The notes under the pieces: model-generated
Seen by the model: the letters and a program-made list of their open reading frames with translations, nothing else
The model's database searches: none
What the model was told of the DNA's origin: nothing
Source: Chara braunii
Lineage: Eukaryota > Streptophyta > Charophyceae > Charales > Characeae
Reading direction: 5' to 3'
DNA: 64,000 bases
NCBI GenBank assembly: GCA_003427395.1
Contig: BFEA01000091.1
Location: 1,033,731-1,097,730, forward strand
Position numbers and translations under genes: made by a program
Shown: piece by piece, positions 20,938 to 33,810 of the stretch
Numbering within the stretch: the stretch's first letter is position 1
Layout of the letters: each line of letters begins with the position of its first letter

Positions 20938-21100
20938 TTTTTTTTTGTTTTTTTTTTTTGTTTTTTTTTTTTTTAATTTTATAGAAACGCAACCTTATAT
21001 TCCAAACCAAAAAGGGAGGCCGGGTCCTCACAGTTCAACCCGGAGTTATCCCGGCAGCATCAGCCGGTTTAGCTTAGTTCTAAACCCAAAATCCCTGCTG
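20938..21100 (-). mobile_element. LINE 3'-end fragment, minus strand
   Basis: The T-rich tract 20938-20975 is the polyA tail read from the other strand. Next to it, CGGGATAACTCCGGGTTGAA and GTGAGGACCCGGCC (reverse complement) match the 3' UTR of the 22514-29708 LINE for roughly 100 bases. Confidence 0.7.
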
Positions 21101-22513
21101 AGATTCAGAGAATAGGCCACTCCCTACACCTATCTTTCCTGTTCCGACTATCATTGTCCAAACCTGAAACGTACAAGAAAACTTAGCAGGAAGACGAGGT
21201 AAGGGAAAAAAACAGCCATCAGGGCTGCAGCCCATTAAGACATTTATGGGCAACTTGATGCAGAATGCCCACTCCAACTGAGAACACAAACATACTACTG
21301 AGATCGACATGCCAGACATTACCTCTGACTCTGTAAACCGCCTATAAGCTGAGTACTAACCTACTCCTACCCCTTTCTCCTACCGTACAGGCCTACTCGG
21401 CCTGACACCGGCCTAACAGCGGCCGGTTGGAACCCACGTACCGAGTAACTCTGGCACTCTCACCCCCACCTCCCCTGTTTGACCTACAGCGGCCCGAACA
21501 AAAACCGAGCTGCCCTGGTTCCACCTCCAACCCTCTCAACCCTGTAGACACAAAAATGCTTAAAGGTCGCGCGAAAAGGCGCGCGCGAAGGGGGTGCAGC
21601 AACGGGCGTTACGGAGCGCTCCGCGTTGTTGCCGCCGGTAGTAGGTCGCCGGCGCTGTTCCATCAACGCTTCGTGCTCACAGCGAAGCTTTGAGGCGCCA
21701 TCCACCCTTCGTCTTCCTGTTGGGCGATAACCATCTCTTATGAGTTTGGGGGGTATAAGAGCCGGAGAATGGTCCCTGTGGTAGGAGGATACACATGTGA
21801 AAGATGAGCATAGGCGCGCGCCATTACGGCGCCCGCCAAAGGCAATACAGAGGGTACGGATATCATGGAGGAGCTGCAATAGTAAGGTAGCGCGGTAGCT
21901 ACTGGGGTAATAACAGGAGCCTAGAATCTGGGGTACGAGAGAGGTGGAAGTATGGATGCTATATCGCCAGTTGTTCAAGACCAGCAACAAGCAAGTATTC
22001 AAGAACAGGTGCCACATGAAGTTGTGGATAGGCTCCGGCACAGTACTCAAGGTTCGGCAATTTCAAGAGTAAGTGCAGGACGGCTCTCCCCTCCCCGAAT
22101 CCTATGCTTTGAATGATCTGAGTGGTAACTTAAGCTTTACATCTCGCTAACTCTTAAGATGGCTTTCTCAGTTTTAATATTGGGGTGATAGGTTAACAGT
22201 AAACCCACTTTTTTAGGTAGATCCATAAATACGGATATAAATAGGTGTTTCTCGTTTTTTTTTTTCTTTTCTCCGTTATTTCTCCCAAGCTGTTCAATTG
22301 TGCATGGTATTCATGGTTACTGGAGCAATAGGGATGAGTGTGTATCGAGTCCCATAAAGGAAACAGAAAAGGTTGTATTAGAGGGGCTCCTGAACTCAAC
22401 CCTTCTGCTTATTTGGGGGCAACCCTGACTATAAGGCCCAAGCTAGGGTTTCATCCGTGAGAGGTTCGTCGAGCCAGCCTAATAACATACCGGGAAATTA
22501 ACGAACTATTAGG
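21101..22513. other. Unassigned sequence, no gene recognised
   Basis: Open frames on both strands (e.g. minus 21484-22050) show no recognisable domain. The last part before 22514 may hold the 5' UTR of the LINE, but its start cannot be fixed. Confidence 0.4.
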
Positions 22514-24966
22514 ATGGCATCCCCCGTAGAGGCAGAGAGAGAAAGGATCCATTCCATGATAGCTGCATGTTTCGAGGATGGGATTTTTCCGGAGGGATTG
22601 GCCCATGGGACGGTGGAGATTGAGGGACGGACAGCGAAAATTACTCTGAATCCGGAGTTGGATGACGCCGTAGTAAAGTGGTTAAAAGAACGTATGGTAG
22701 TCATCATCTTTCAGGAAGATGGAAAATCTTTGCCTAACAAAATTAAGGAGATGTTGATCAGAATCTATGAGGATGGCTGGTATGCGAATCCGGCGGTTAA
22801 CCCATCATTGAAAAGGGGCAGGGTTAAAAATGAGGGTGGTAGTGTTTTTTCGTACGTGGCCTCTACGAAAGAAATTGCAGAATTTATGGTGGCGAAAGGG
22901 TCTGACAAAATCAAATTTGATGATACTAACACGTTGTACCCAGTTACCTTCCGGAAGTGGGCTACGAAGAAGGAGCTGGAGGACTTGAAAGCACAGGAGG
23001 CGGCTGGGAAATTTTGGGTAATGGCGATTAGGGTCTCGTTACGTGCCATGTTTCATATGCACTGGGCCGTCGAGAATTCGATGGCCAAGATAATCAAGAC
23101 TTATTCACCACAGAAGGACAAACATTTTCCCAGACTTATGAATGTGAAAATGGACTTGGCTCCGGAGGCAAGACAATCTTGGAAGGATGTGTTGGAATTT
23201 ACGAAGGACGGGGAACAGTTTAAATTGGAGTTTGTTTCTCAAGCCACCGAGTGGTGCAAAAAGTGCCGGTGGTACTATCACACGGAAGATAACCCAATCT
23301 GTCCCCACCATCCTCTCCATCACACCACACATGGCCCCTCATCCTCATCCCGACCCCGCCCTCCTGCTGGAGGAGCGCACCAGCGAAGTCCATCAGTCAG
23401 TCAAGGGGGTTCGGGTCCTGGGAGAGTCTCCCCTTCGGGGGGGGTCCAAGTGGGCCTTCTGGTGGACAGCCCTTCATCATAGTGCCTTCTCCGGGTCAGC
23501 CTTCACTTCTCCAACATAACACCGTGCCTCCTCAGTTTTACGGCCCCCAACAACCCACTCAGGCACAGCAACCCGTCCATGCACAACAACCCACTCAGGC
23601 ACAGCAACCTGCCCATGCACAACAACCCGTTCAAATACAACAACAAATCCTTCAGAACAATGGGCCACCTTCGGCTACCTCACTGCCATCTGCCGTCCCA
23701 ACACATCAAGTCCAACCGTTATTTAATTACCAACAGCATGCCCCTTCTTCAAGCCATGCTCCATACACATACAGTGTCAGGACATCATTACCCTGCTTCA
23801 GTCCACTGCAGGGGAATCCATTTGGACCAGGATTCCAAGCAGGGCCGGGCATAGCAAATGCTAAATTTTATATGTCAGGTCCTGTTTTGGGAGCGGGTTT
23901 TTGGGGACAACAACAACAACAAAACCCACAACCTGGGCCATCAGGGATACCCTCCTGCAGTCAACACAACAACCCCATTTATGAACCAGAACCATTGCCG
24001 CCAGGGGTAGAGGAAGCAGGTTCCAAGCCAGTCCAGTCGTCAGCGTCCGCCACGGCTAAGGAACAGCTGTCAGAGGAACCCTCCTTCGTCGCAGCAACTA
24101 CGGAATCGGGGCTGGTTGACAGGTTCGGATCTGGCAGCAAAACCAAGGGAGAGGTGTCGCGTGCAGAGAACAGGGTCAGATCGGACCCTGAGACGCAAGG
24201 GACCTGTGATCAGCAAAGAAAGGAGGAGGGCAATATGCCTCCGAATCAGGGTAAGGAGAAGAGTCCTCTAAAACAACGGAGAAGGAATTCGGAAGGGGAA
24301 AAGTCCTCACGATCCTTCAGCTTCTCAGACAATGAGTCTTCTGCTTCGTCTGTAAGTCCGTCAGCTGATATACTTTGGCAAATGGATAAACGATGTTCGA
24401 AAGAACCATTGCTGGGCACACTTCAGGGCATGACGTCAGTCCCCCTTGGAGCTAGCTCAGCAAAAAAACTCATCGTGCCAGTTATTTGTGTGCCGGATTC
24501 AAACGGAGCACTGGTCCTTTGCCAGGAGCTGGGTAATAACAGTCTAGGTATGTCCTCGTTCGAAACGGATCTCCCTCCTGATAATGAGGTTATCCTGAAA
24601 TGCGCAAACGACTTGCTGAGGAATCGCTACCCTTGCAGAGTCATTCCTAACTTAACAATGGGAAGGGCGGTTAGACATTCCTCAGATGGCACTCTCCACC
24701 GACTGTATGTCCCCTTCATTGACCTCCGACTCCTCCCGGACGCATACCCTGTACTGGAACAGGAGGGTGTTCGGTGGGCGTCAGGCAGTTGGTTCGGCTC
24801 CACTCATAACCCGAACCTGGCTCATATTTTTTTGGAGAATGGTTTATCAGTGGATTTTGTAGCAGAATGTAATATGAAGTTGAAGGGGAGGAATATGTCC
24901 TCCCTCTTCTTCAGGGACAGTCTCACCTCAGCCTGGCTCCCCTCGAGAGAATCCAAGAAGGAATGA
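22514..24966 (+). pseudogene. LINE ORF1, nucleic-acid-binding protein, one frameshift
   Basis: ORF1 proteins coat LINE RNA. The N-terminal 240 residues begin at ATG 22514 (MASPVEAERERIHSM) and lead to a Cys/His knuckle at residues about 247-262 (C-x2-C-x4-H-x6-C). The frame stops at 23482, but the other frame, open from upstream, continues smoothly into a Pro/Gln-rich region, so the shift lies in the eight-G run 23437-23444. That region has tandem QPTQAQQPVHAQ-type repeats (23541-23640). It then becomes acidic and Ser-rich and ends at TGA 24964 with a globular section (RYPCRVIPNLTMG, LRLLPDAYPVLEQEG). I do not recognise this C-terminal domain. Confidence 0.75.
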
Positions 24967-25031
24967 CAAAGGAAAACCCCCAACAAAAGGGCCGACCACA
25001 TCCATGAACATTATGGTCGTACCCTACCCAA

Positions 25032-28000
25032 ATGAACCGATTCTCGGTAGCGTCATGGAACGTCAGGGGCCTAGGGGACAGAGAGAAACGTGCTCATTTG
25101 AAAACCTGGATTCACAGTCAAAGGGTGCAAGTGATCTGCCTGCAGGAAACTAAGCTAGATAGCCACAAAATTAAAGAATTCAGTCAGTGGTGGAAGGGCC
25201 CACAGTTCCACAACTGTGGGCCCCAGCGGACGGCACGAGAGGTGGTACGACAATCCTTGTACACCGGGACCTTGATTTCGACTGGGTGGATGAGTCTATC
25301 GATAACTGGGGGAGATGGGTGTGGATAAAAGGAATAATGGCAGGCGAAACATGGGCATTTATGAGTGTGTACGCCCCGTCTGACCGTAAGGAACGCCTAG
25401 TATTTTTGGCAGAATTGGAAGGGGTAATCCCGGACGTAGATAACTTGGTTTTAACCGGGGACTGGAACGTGGTTTTCAATCCGGGCATAGACACGCTGGA
25501 TGTTAAACCTATTCGCACAGACGCCAAGGTACTTATGTCGTTGTTGGAAAGGCAAGGCTTGGTGGACGCTTTCAGGGTGACCCACCCCACTGATTATGGC
25601 TTTACATGGCACCCTGCGGGTAGAAACCAACCGACAAGCAGGAAACAACGCAGATTGGATATGCTGTTTGTGCGTGCCTCAGCCTGGGATTCGCTTTTAT
25701 CTGTAAACATAGTGGTGGACCCTCTCTCGGATCACTACCCAGTAGTTGCTCGTTTTCTATCAGGTCCTTGCATTGACAAGGAAAGAGGGTACTTTAGGCT
25801 CAACACAGAGATCATGAAAGACGCAGGTGTATGCGAATGGGTTAGAGATCAGAACGAGGCATGGAAACAAGCCAAACCTGCCTTTGCGACAACCGGACAC
25901 TGGCTCACTGCAGGACTGAGGATCACAGCTAAAGCTCTCTCCATCTTCTCGATCATTAAAGCTTTCTTTAAAAATAGAGAAGAAGATACATGTAAAAGGA
26001 AGATAGAGGAAGCGGAAGCATCGATGGGCCAACACCCGGTCTCCGATGGTTTCTGGGCCAGAGAAAGGATCCGGTGGTTGCTCAAATGAGAGGAAACTCA
26101 GCTTGAGAAACAGAAGTTGTGGTTGGAGAGGTGTAAGATTAAGGGGATGGAGAAGATGGACAGGATGAATACAGAAACCTTCACCTTAATAAAACACCAA
26201 CCCACCAAACACCGAATGATAAGAGAGTTGGCGCACCCATTTGACCCAAACCTTCGCCCCACTTCGGAAACTATTGGGATGTGTAACTACGCAGTGACAT
26301 ATGTTAAAGACATCCTAACATCTCGAAAGCCTGCGGGTGAGGTCGATAAGGATCTGACAGTATCTTCAGAGTTCTGGGTCAACACGACAGCAAGAATCCC
26401 GGTGCAAGGCAGATTGGCTTTGGATAGACCTATTTCCACTGAGGAATTGACCCACGCGGCTAACCGAATGGCGAAAAAGAAAGCTCCAGGGGAGGATGGC
26501 CTCTCTATTGAGTTTTTCCTGAAATTTTGGGATTTGTTATGTGAAGACTTAGTCCTTATATACAATGAGGTTCTACAAGGCACTCTCCTTCTGGTCACCA
26601 TGACCAAGGGTATTATTGCTCTGTTGTTCAAAAAAGGGGAAGAGAACAATATCCGTAATTGGCGTCCTATTTCCTTATTGAACACAATTTATAAACTATT
26701 GGCAAAAACGTTGGCCATTAGACTTGCTGACTTTTTACCAGGGATAGTGGGGGCCGATCAGGGAGCATTCGTGAAAGGAAGGTCGATCCTAGACAACATC
26801 GTCACAATTGTAGAGGTCATGGAAGTAATCGCAGACGAAGAATTGGATATGGCTGTGCTTTTTCTAGATTTGGAAAAAGCCTACGACCGTGTGAACTGGA
26901 CGTTCATGTTGACCTCCTTAAAGCATGTAGGGGTAGGATCGTCCTATTGTATGTGGGTCAAAGCCTTGTACTGTTACTCTACTGCATCAGTGATGGTTAA
27001 TGGCCGTATCTCTGACCCCTTCCCGTTGACACGGTCCTTGAGACAAGGTTGTCCGTTGGCTCCGCTTTTGTTCATCATTCAAATGGACGTTATGCTCAAT
27101 AACATAAGGTTAAACCCATATATCTCAGGGTTGCGGGTTAGGGGTCATGACCAATTCAAAGGAAGTGCCTTAGCTGACGATTTGTCGATAGTCTGCAGAA
27201 ACTCGGTAGGTTCACTAACTGCAGTGAAAGCCATCTTAGCGGAGTATTGCGATCTGTGTGAAGCCCAGGTTAATTGGGTTAAATCTGTATTTTTCCTACC
27301 AGATCAATTCAGCATTTGCATGGATTTGGTGATGAAAAAAATCCCAGCAAATTCTGCTGAGAGGTTTCTTGGAGTGCAGGTTTCATTGCAGAATTGCGAT
27401 AAGGTCCAGGATCAGATTCTCCTGGACAGAGTGGAACAGAGCATCAAGAAGTGGAAGACATCTTATGGCCTCTCATTGATGGGGAGAGTCTTGATTCTTA
27501 ACGCTTCAGTATTCTCTCAATTGTGGTATGCGGGCTCAATCCGGCGTCTGGGCAAAGCCACTGCAAGGAAGATCCAAGGTGCTGCCGCGAAGTATGTGTG
27601 AAAGCCTGACGCAGATGAAGACGGGGGTTGCATGTCCAAACTGGCTTGGGACAAGTTGACAGCGCGCAAAGATGAAGGGGGTCTGGCTCTAATTGATCCG
27701 CAACGCCAGAACACCGCAATGCTATGCAAATGGCCAGTCAAAGCTGTCCAAGACACAGAGAACCGATACGGGGTCGCTGTGGCTGAGTATCAGTTGGCAA
27801 AAGACTGGGATTTGGCCAGGGGCGAGGATGTATGGATTCTCCTAACGATGCAATCATATCTCCGTCGGAAGTCCAGCTCCCCCTTTTGGCAGGGAGTGTT
27901 ACAGGCATGGAAGACCCTAGCACCACAACCAAGGAAAGAGCCAGCCACGAGAGACGAAGTGTTGAGGCAACCATTGTTTGATAACCAATGGATCAAACAG

Positions 28001-29284
28001 TCAGACGGATCAGCCTTTCTGGCCTCAGCAGGAAGAGGCAGCTTTGGCAGATCATGGATAGAAAGAGGAGTAGTCCGGATCGAAGACATCTGGGACGATG
28101 TTCAACTTCGCTGGCACACTCTCCAAACAACCAGGAAGAAGTTAGGAAAGCTGTGGTACGTGGAGCAAAGATTGGCAGACCTTATCGAGGCAATACCGCA
28201 GGAATGGAAAGAGTTGCTGAGTGGGGGTCGGAAGAATGGTGGAAACTGGGGTACGCTGACTCTGACTTTGGGGGAGGGTGAGCAGGAATTTTTTAAATTT
28301 AGAGACATGGAAGGTGACAAAGTGGAAGTTTGGGTAAGGCAACAGTCAGATGGCATCCCGAGTAACATACTGCAGTTCAAGGAGGAGCGGAGGGTTGCAG
28401 ACGGGTGTTTCACGGAAGAGGTCCGGGTGTCAGTTCAATTCAGTAAATCAGGGGCTACCCACCCAGTTTTGTGCATGGGAGGGACTCCGGTGAGAAGGAT
28501 GCGTATTGATGTTGGACTGTATGGATGGCCCCAGCTTCGGCGTGCTCCCGACATGCAACAGTATACTGCCTCAATCGGTATGCATATAATGAGACTGAAG
28601 GGCAGTTCAACGGCAAAAATCCAAGAAGCACATCCATTTTCAGATAACGGTGTTCCCCTCTCATGCTCATATTATTATGAGATGTGGAAAGTCTGTCAGC
28701 GCATACCAAGTACTAAATGTGCATCCTTGCTTTGGCTACTGATACACAAGGCTCCCCTGGATGCTGAAAGTTTATTCCTAAGAGGCATGGAGGTTGATGT
28801 TATCTGTCCAAGATGCCATCGCAGTTCGGAAACAAGGAGTCATCTGTGCGGGGAGTGTCCGTTATCAGCTCGGATTTGGAAATGGTGGGCATTTCATTGG
28901 AAGGAGTTCGGTGGCCAAAGTTAAGTCGAATGGGATCTCAGTTGGGCCCTCACGGGTAAGCTGCCTGAGTCACTGAGTTACGGGAAAGGTTGGGGGTATG
29001 TTGCGGTGGCCCTTCGTGCCGTGGCCATCTGCTGGATATGGAAGGAAAGAAATGCTATCTTATTTCAGAATAAATTCATGTCAGATGCAACTTTAAAAAA
29101 TGGCATGAAGGACATGGTCCGCCAGATGATTGTGGTTGACTGGCGTAGGAAGGTCCTCAGCAGACAGGAACCAGAGAGATGCAAAGTAAGACTGTGGTTC
29201 CTGCGGTCTTGGGCTAAGAAGAATAAATTGGCAGCTGTTTCTCTGACCGGAAAGCTGGTCTTATCTCGTTGGCTGAAGTTTTAG
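25032..29284 (+). pseudogene. LINE ORF2: endonuclease, reverse transcriptase, zf-RVT
   Basis: ORF2 nicks target DNA and primes reverse transcription there. The APE endonuclease starts at ATG 25032: WNVRGLGD with Asn10 and LQETKL with Glu39. After a frameshift near 25195-25230 come YAPSD, LTGDWNVVFNPG, RRLDMLFVR and SDHYPV. The frame continues past TGA 26087 into RT: LFKKGEENNIRNWRPISLLN, DQGAFVKGRSILDN, FLDLEKAYDRVNW, SLRQGCPLAPLLF and the ADD catalytic box near 27173-27181. TGA at 27599 replaces the Trp found in the 37890 LINE. A zf-RVT motif (CPRCHRSSETRSHLCGECP) lies near 28800-28860. TAA at 28922 interrupts before the final segment (AVAICWIWKERNAILFQNKF), ending at 29284. All blocks after 25230 are in one frame. 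Confidence 0.9.
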
Positions 29285-29708
29285 ATTCATTTAGGGAGCG
29301 GTTAGTCGGAGTTGGGGTGGAAACCAGGGGCACTCGGTTCCAGTCGGCTGTCGCTGTAGGCAGCAAGCGGTTGGGCTGGGAGGGAGAGTGCCATAGGATC
29401 CCAAAGGGACGCTTAGGTTCCTCTCGGTCGTATTGGGCCGAGTTCAGACCACATAAGGTCCGTGTAGTAGGAGTACCAAGTAGCTTCGGAGGGGGTAGTG
29501 GGTAGATCTCCAAGGGTTTGGTTTGCATTTCGTTTATAGAGGTTAGTTGTGTTTGCTTGAAGAATGGCTCAGTCCATGAGTTACCTAACGCATAAGCTAA
29601 GCCGACTGAAGCTGTCGGGATAACTCCGGGTTGAATTGTGAGGTCCCCGGCCTCGATTGCATTCGAGAAATATAAGTATCTGTTTGTAAAAAAAAAAAAA
29701 AAAAAAAA

Positions 29709-30840
29709 GATTAAAAAATAAAGATTAAAAAAATAAAAATAAAAAAAATTGTGTTTCGAGAGTATAGTGGAGCGTGGCCCATTATTATTTATTATTTAAC
29801 TCGGTTTCGTCGATGGACGGTGGATCCACCCACCCCACGACGCACGCTGGGGGACGGCGGGGGGAGCAGTTGCTCCATTCTTCAATCAAATCAAATTTCC
29901 CTCCAACTCCAATTCAATCGCTTCAACAATTGAAGTTGGCGGTGGCGGGAGATCTCGAGCGGAAAGAGCGGGAAAAAAAGACAAAACCGAAAAAGAGAGA
30001 GACAGCGCAAAACATGCCGCTCCCCTGGCGGGGAAGTGGGTTTTCTCCTGTTTTCGCCCGCTCCGCCAGGTCCCAGAAAACGACAAAAAAAAGGAGCTCC
30101 ACCAGCAGAAGCAGATCCGCCAGCCACAGAGAGAGGTACCGGTAGTTTGGTTTGTCTGATTGTTCCGCTGTCTGTCTGTTTGTTTCTTTTTTTTTTGTTT
30201 GTTTTTTTTGTTTTTTTTCTTTCTTTCTTTCTTGTTCGGGTTGCTCCGCGCCCCTCCGCGCGGTTATTGGTGACCTATTCGGGGATCGTCGATCTCGGAC
30301 CTGCCCGCTTCTCCGCCGTCCCGCCCGCGCCATGCTTGGTTGGGATCGAATCTCCCCCGCCCAGGGCGCCGTGAGCGGCGCAGCGGGTGCCGAATGAAAA
30401 CGACATCGAGCGGCGGAGGAGCAATCTCCTCCCGCGGAATGAAAACGGACCTTACGCTGCCGTTGGATACGCTGACTCGTCCGTCCGAGACTAATGAGAA
30501 CATACATATATACTCACACTACTGGTAGCACTTCCTAGAATGCATCTCACCGCAATTGCGGCCCGATGCGCATTAACCTAACCGCACATACGTCCACAAC
30601 GTTGAGGAAAAAAATCCTAGCGTGATTATATGCCCTGAGAGCGCTGCGCGGCTTTTGAGAGGGGGAGTGGGCAGGGCACGCACGCGTGCATCTCCGCACC
30701 TCGGCAAAGTACCGCCGGAGAAAATAGCCGACCAACGATTTTTTTTTTCTGTTTCTTTTTTTATATTATTCTTTTATTTTATTTTTTTCCGGTGCGCGTC
30801 AGTCATCCTTGGATGCGCAGGGTCTAACGCGCATTAATTA
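29709..30840. other. Intergenic sequence, no gene recognised
   Basis: A-rich (GATTAAAAAATAAA)-type tail repeats follow the LINE to about 29750. From 29800 the sequence is purine- and GC-rich with T tracts at 30190-30230 and 30740-30790. A segment near 30540-30640 (CACCGCAATTGCGGCC) weakly resembles MITE family D. Confidence 0.4.
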
Positions 30841-30844
30841 AGCC

Positions 30845-31011
30845 GGGGCCAAGTCCCACAGCAGCGTTGAGCTAGCTCAACGCCCGAATCTGGGTGTGTT
30901 CGTGGAGACGTGCAGTTCAGGAAACTTAACACCATTTTTGCACATCTCGGCAAAAGCGTCCACATTCAGGCGTTGAGGTAGCTCAACGCTGCTAGTGGGA
31001 CTTGCCTCCTG
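30845..31011 (+). mobile_element. Palindromic MITE, family B variant (copy 1)
   Basis: GGGGCCAAGTCCCA at the left and CTAGTGGGACTTGCC at the right are inverted. GCGTTGAGCTAGCTCAACGC near the left arm and GCGTTGAGGTAGCTCAACGC near the right arm are each small palindromes. ATTCAGGCG-type centre as in family B. Confidence 0.6.
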
Positions 31012-31012
31012 G

Positions 31013-31180
31013 AACGTGGTCCCACTAGCAAAGAGGATCGGATCGAATGCCTGAATCTGGACGTAATCGTGGATAGGTGCAGGAAATCGAAATTGAACTG
31101 CTTTTCTGCACCTCTGCATACAACGCATCCAGATTCAGGAGCTCGATCCTATCCTTTTTGCTAGTGGGACCTCGGCCCTG
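31013..31180 (+). mobile_element. Palindromic MITE family B, copy 2
   Basis: About 165 bases. The left arm reads GGTCCCACTAGCAAAGAGG, then GAATGCCTGAATCTGGACG. The right arm is the inverted counterpart, CATCCAGATTCAGG and then GCTAGTGGGACCTCGGCCC. The loop contains GCAGGAAATCGA. No coding capacity. Ends directly abut copy 1. Confidence 0.8.
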
Positions 31181-32231
31181 GTCACGTTCGCCACACCCCA
31201 TTGAAATAAATCAGAACACTCCCGAAAAAAAAAATAAAAAATGGAGAAGGAAAAGGAAAAGGAAAACAAATAATGGAAAAGGAAATGGAAAAGGAAATGG
31301 GCGCGCACGATAGGCACGGTACATATGCCCTTCTCTCCATTACTCACCGCATGCACAAACGACAAAAGAATATGGCGGTGTGCCTTTCTCTTTCTTTTTT
31401 TTTTTGTTTCCGGTGTACCTGTTCGGTCACTGGAGGAAGATTCATTATCATTTTGCACATTTGGTGAATATATTGGAGCGAGTCGCATGCGCATGCACAT
31501 ATAGAATACGGGCCTAAAACGAGAGTGAATCTTCCCGTAGAATATGGAAAGATACACCGGCAATATTTTTGTCTTTTGTGCATGTCGAGAGTAGTGCAGC
31601 GAGGCCCTATAGAATATAGAATATAGAATATAAGATTTATTGCATAGCATTCCTCTGCGTGCGGACGATGCGGGGGGCACGAGCGCAACCGAAGCCAAGT
31701 AATGAAGCTGCTAATGTCTCGGTCCTGACGTAGTAGCGGAAGTCGCGCGGGGCCATACGGCGCAGGAAGAGCGCAGGAAGAGCCGCTGGATGGATGGATG
31801 GATGTCAACCTTGCAGATCGGCGGCCATCGAGACCGATTCGGGCTTTTTTTTTTTTTCTTTCTTGCGACGGATTCAGGCTTATTGTACGTAGCAGGGGAT
31901 TGCAAGCGGTCCTCCTCTGCGCAGGCTTGCATAGGGTGGACTGGGCATACTTCACTCTCACACTAGGACTTCTTACAACTGCCTCCTGGACGGGATTACA
32001 GTCAGGTACATACAGCCTGATGATACAGGTCTAGACGTAGTTGGAGTCTGACAAAAGATAAAACCTCGAGGCTCAAGAATGAAGAAGGATCCCAACAACT
32101 ACCTCGAGAGTCGGGATGCATCTGTGATGAAGAAGGCCGATGCCCTTTCATCGTATGGTAATTACTACCGGTCGTTAATCTTGTCACCTCAGCTCTGGTA
32201 GTGCCCCAGATGTTCATTTCGAAAAAAAAAA
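31181..32231. other. Intergenic sequence, no gene recognised
   Basis: GGAAAA-type repeats at 31240-31310, a GAATATA triple repeat at 31612-31630 and GGAT repeats at 31788-31804. No coding or RNA signal found. Confidence 0.4.
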
Positions 32232-32547
32232 NNNNNNNNNNNNNNNNNNNNNNNNNNNNNNNNNNNNNNNNNNNNNNNNNNNNNNNNNNNNNNNNNNNNN
32301 NNNNNNNNNNNNNNNNNNNNNNNNNNNNNNNNNNNNNNNNNNNNNNNNNNNNNNNNNNNNNNNNNNNNNNNNNNNNNNNNNNNNNNNNNNNNNNNNNNNN
32401 NNNNNNNNNNNNNNNNNNNNNNNNNNNNNNNNNNNNNNNNNNNNNNNNNNNNNNNNNNNNNNNNNNNNNNNNNNNNNNNNNNNNNNNNNNNNNNNNNNNN
32501 NNNNNNNNNNNNNNNNNNNNNNNNNNNNNNNNNNNNNNNNNNNNNNN

Positions 32548-32611
<64 letters not shown>
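32232..32611. other. Assembly gap and (GA)n repeat
   Basis: N run 32232-32547 (316) followed by about 32 GA units (32548-32611). Confidence 0.95.
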
Positions 32612-32616
<5 letters not shown>

Positions 32617-33500
32617 GTATCAGTGGGATTGAACAGCGCGAAGTAGGAAGAAGAACTAGCACGCACAGCAGGCGATGGCGGAACAGGATACTCATATGGA
32701 GAAAGACGTCTCTTGCCCCTCTTTGAAATTCTCTGTTTGCCCTTTTGGGGGGGCATCCGTCAAAAGTGGAACGATAAGGGGAAATGAAGATTAATTTACG
32801 GCCTCTCAGACTGTCGGTGAAAGGATGGAAAGCACGGACTCAGAACTGGAGGGCCCCAAAGACGGCCCCCATTCATCGAGAAATGGTCCGAGCAGTTTTT
32901 AATGGTCAAATTAAGAAAACATCATAACGCGCCCGCAATTACGGGCCCATAGTGGGACCAGAAACCTCTTTTAAGTGATGAATGCATTGAGAGGACACTT
33001 TTTTTTTCTTTTTTTCTTTTTTTAAATGAAAAAAAAGAGAGCACATTCCTTGTTCTTCCCCGTTGACACGCTAAGAACCCGACAAATGGCCAGTATATAA
33101 TATTAGCTGTATTTTGGCTATCATTCAGTCCAAATACAGATATACTGGCCGGCGTCCATTGTTTGCGGGTAAAGGAGAGAAGGTAGGAAGGATGCCCCCA
33201 CTTCCACACGCAACGATGGTACTCAAAGCTCATGAATGACTGGTCAAATTCCTTTCTTCTTCTTCGTTTTCTTTTTCTTTTTTTTCGGGGTTTTTTTTTT
33301 TTTTTTTTTTTTTTTTTTCCCCTTACCGCGACTCACCTCTTTTTTACTAGTCTCTGTAAACCGTGGGCAACCCTTGGTATGCAGGTCCGCTCAGCTTCTT
33401 TTTTTTTTTTTTTTTTGTTGTTGTTGTTGTCCTGCTCAGTTTTTCTGCCGGGGCTCCGTGGATTGCTAATCTGGAGCCGTTGGTGTCGGTCGACATTAAT
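32612..33500. other. Intergenic sequence, no gene; possible U6 3' remnant
   Basis: ATCGAGAAATGGTCC at 32875-32889 equals the 3' end of plant U6 snRNA for 15 bases, followed by a T5 run. T tracts at 33000-33022 and 33276-33318 resemble retro-insert tails. No protein signal. Confidence 0.35.
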
Positions 33501-33743
33501 TTGAGGGCATACTCACAGTACCGTCTTCCCCCGAACATAACGCATCCTGAAAACGAACGTATGCGAGGCATGTTTCCGGCCCGATACAGTCAAAATGAGG
33601 GTGCGTTGTGTTCGCGGGAAAGACGGTAGGACTTTTCCGACGGAGCTCCCAGACGACATCTCGGTCAGATGCATCCAGATGTGGCCGTAATTGCAGTTAC
33701 ATACATTTACGAAAATGCTAAGGTAGTGTGAGTATGGCCTGAG
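33501..33743 (+). mobile_element. MITE family D copy, split by a family C insertion
   Basis: Left end TTGAGGGCATACTCACAG and right end GTGTGAGTATGGCCTGAG are inverted repeats. The interior GATGCATCCAGATGTGGCCG matches the tandem copies at 56440-56810. A family C element sits just inside the left end. Confidence 0.65.
33519..33631 (+). mobile_element. Palindromic MITE family C, copy 1
   Basis: TIRs TACCGTCTTCCCCCGAACAT and the inverted GTGTTCGCGGGAAAGACGGTA, about 30 bp each, around a short centre. TA at both edges is the likely target duplication, as in Tc1/mariner or Harbinger-like MITEs. Confidence 0.75.
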
Positions 33744-33810
33744 TTGGTAAGTAAGACGATGAGCACCAAAGTCAACGGGTCGTTGTTGACGGAATCCCAA
33801 ACGACGACGG

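Larger units (their letters stand above)
22514..29708 (+). mobile_element. Nearly full-length LINE (non-LTR retrotransposon), decayed
   Basis: Two ORFs, a 3' UTR and a polyA tail (29688-29708) span about 7.2 kb, the normal LINE size. ORF1 has a zinc-knuckle-like segment and a Gln/Pro-rich section. ORF2 has APE endonuclease, RT and zf-RVT. The 3' UTR carries GGGATAACTCCGGGTTGAAT and GAGGTCCCCGGCC, repeated at other LINE ends in the window. ORF1 carries one frameshift; ORF2 carries one frameshift and three nonsense codons. Confidence 0.9.
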
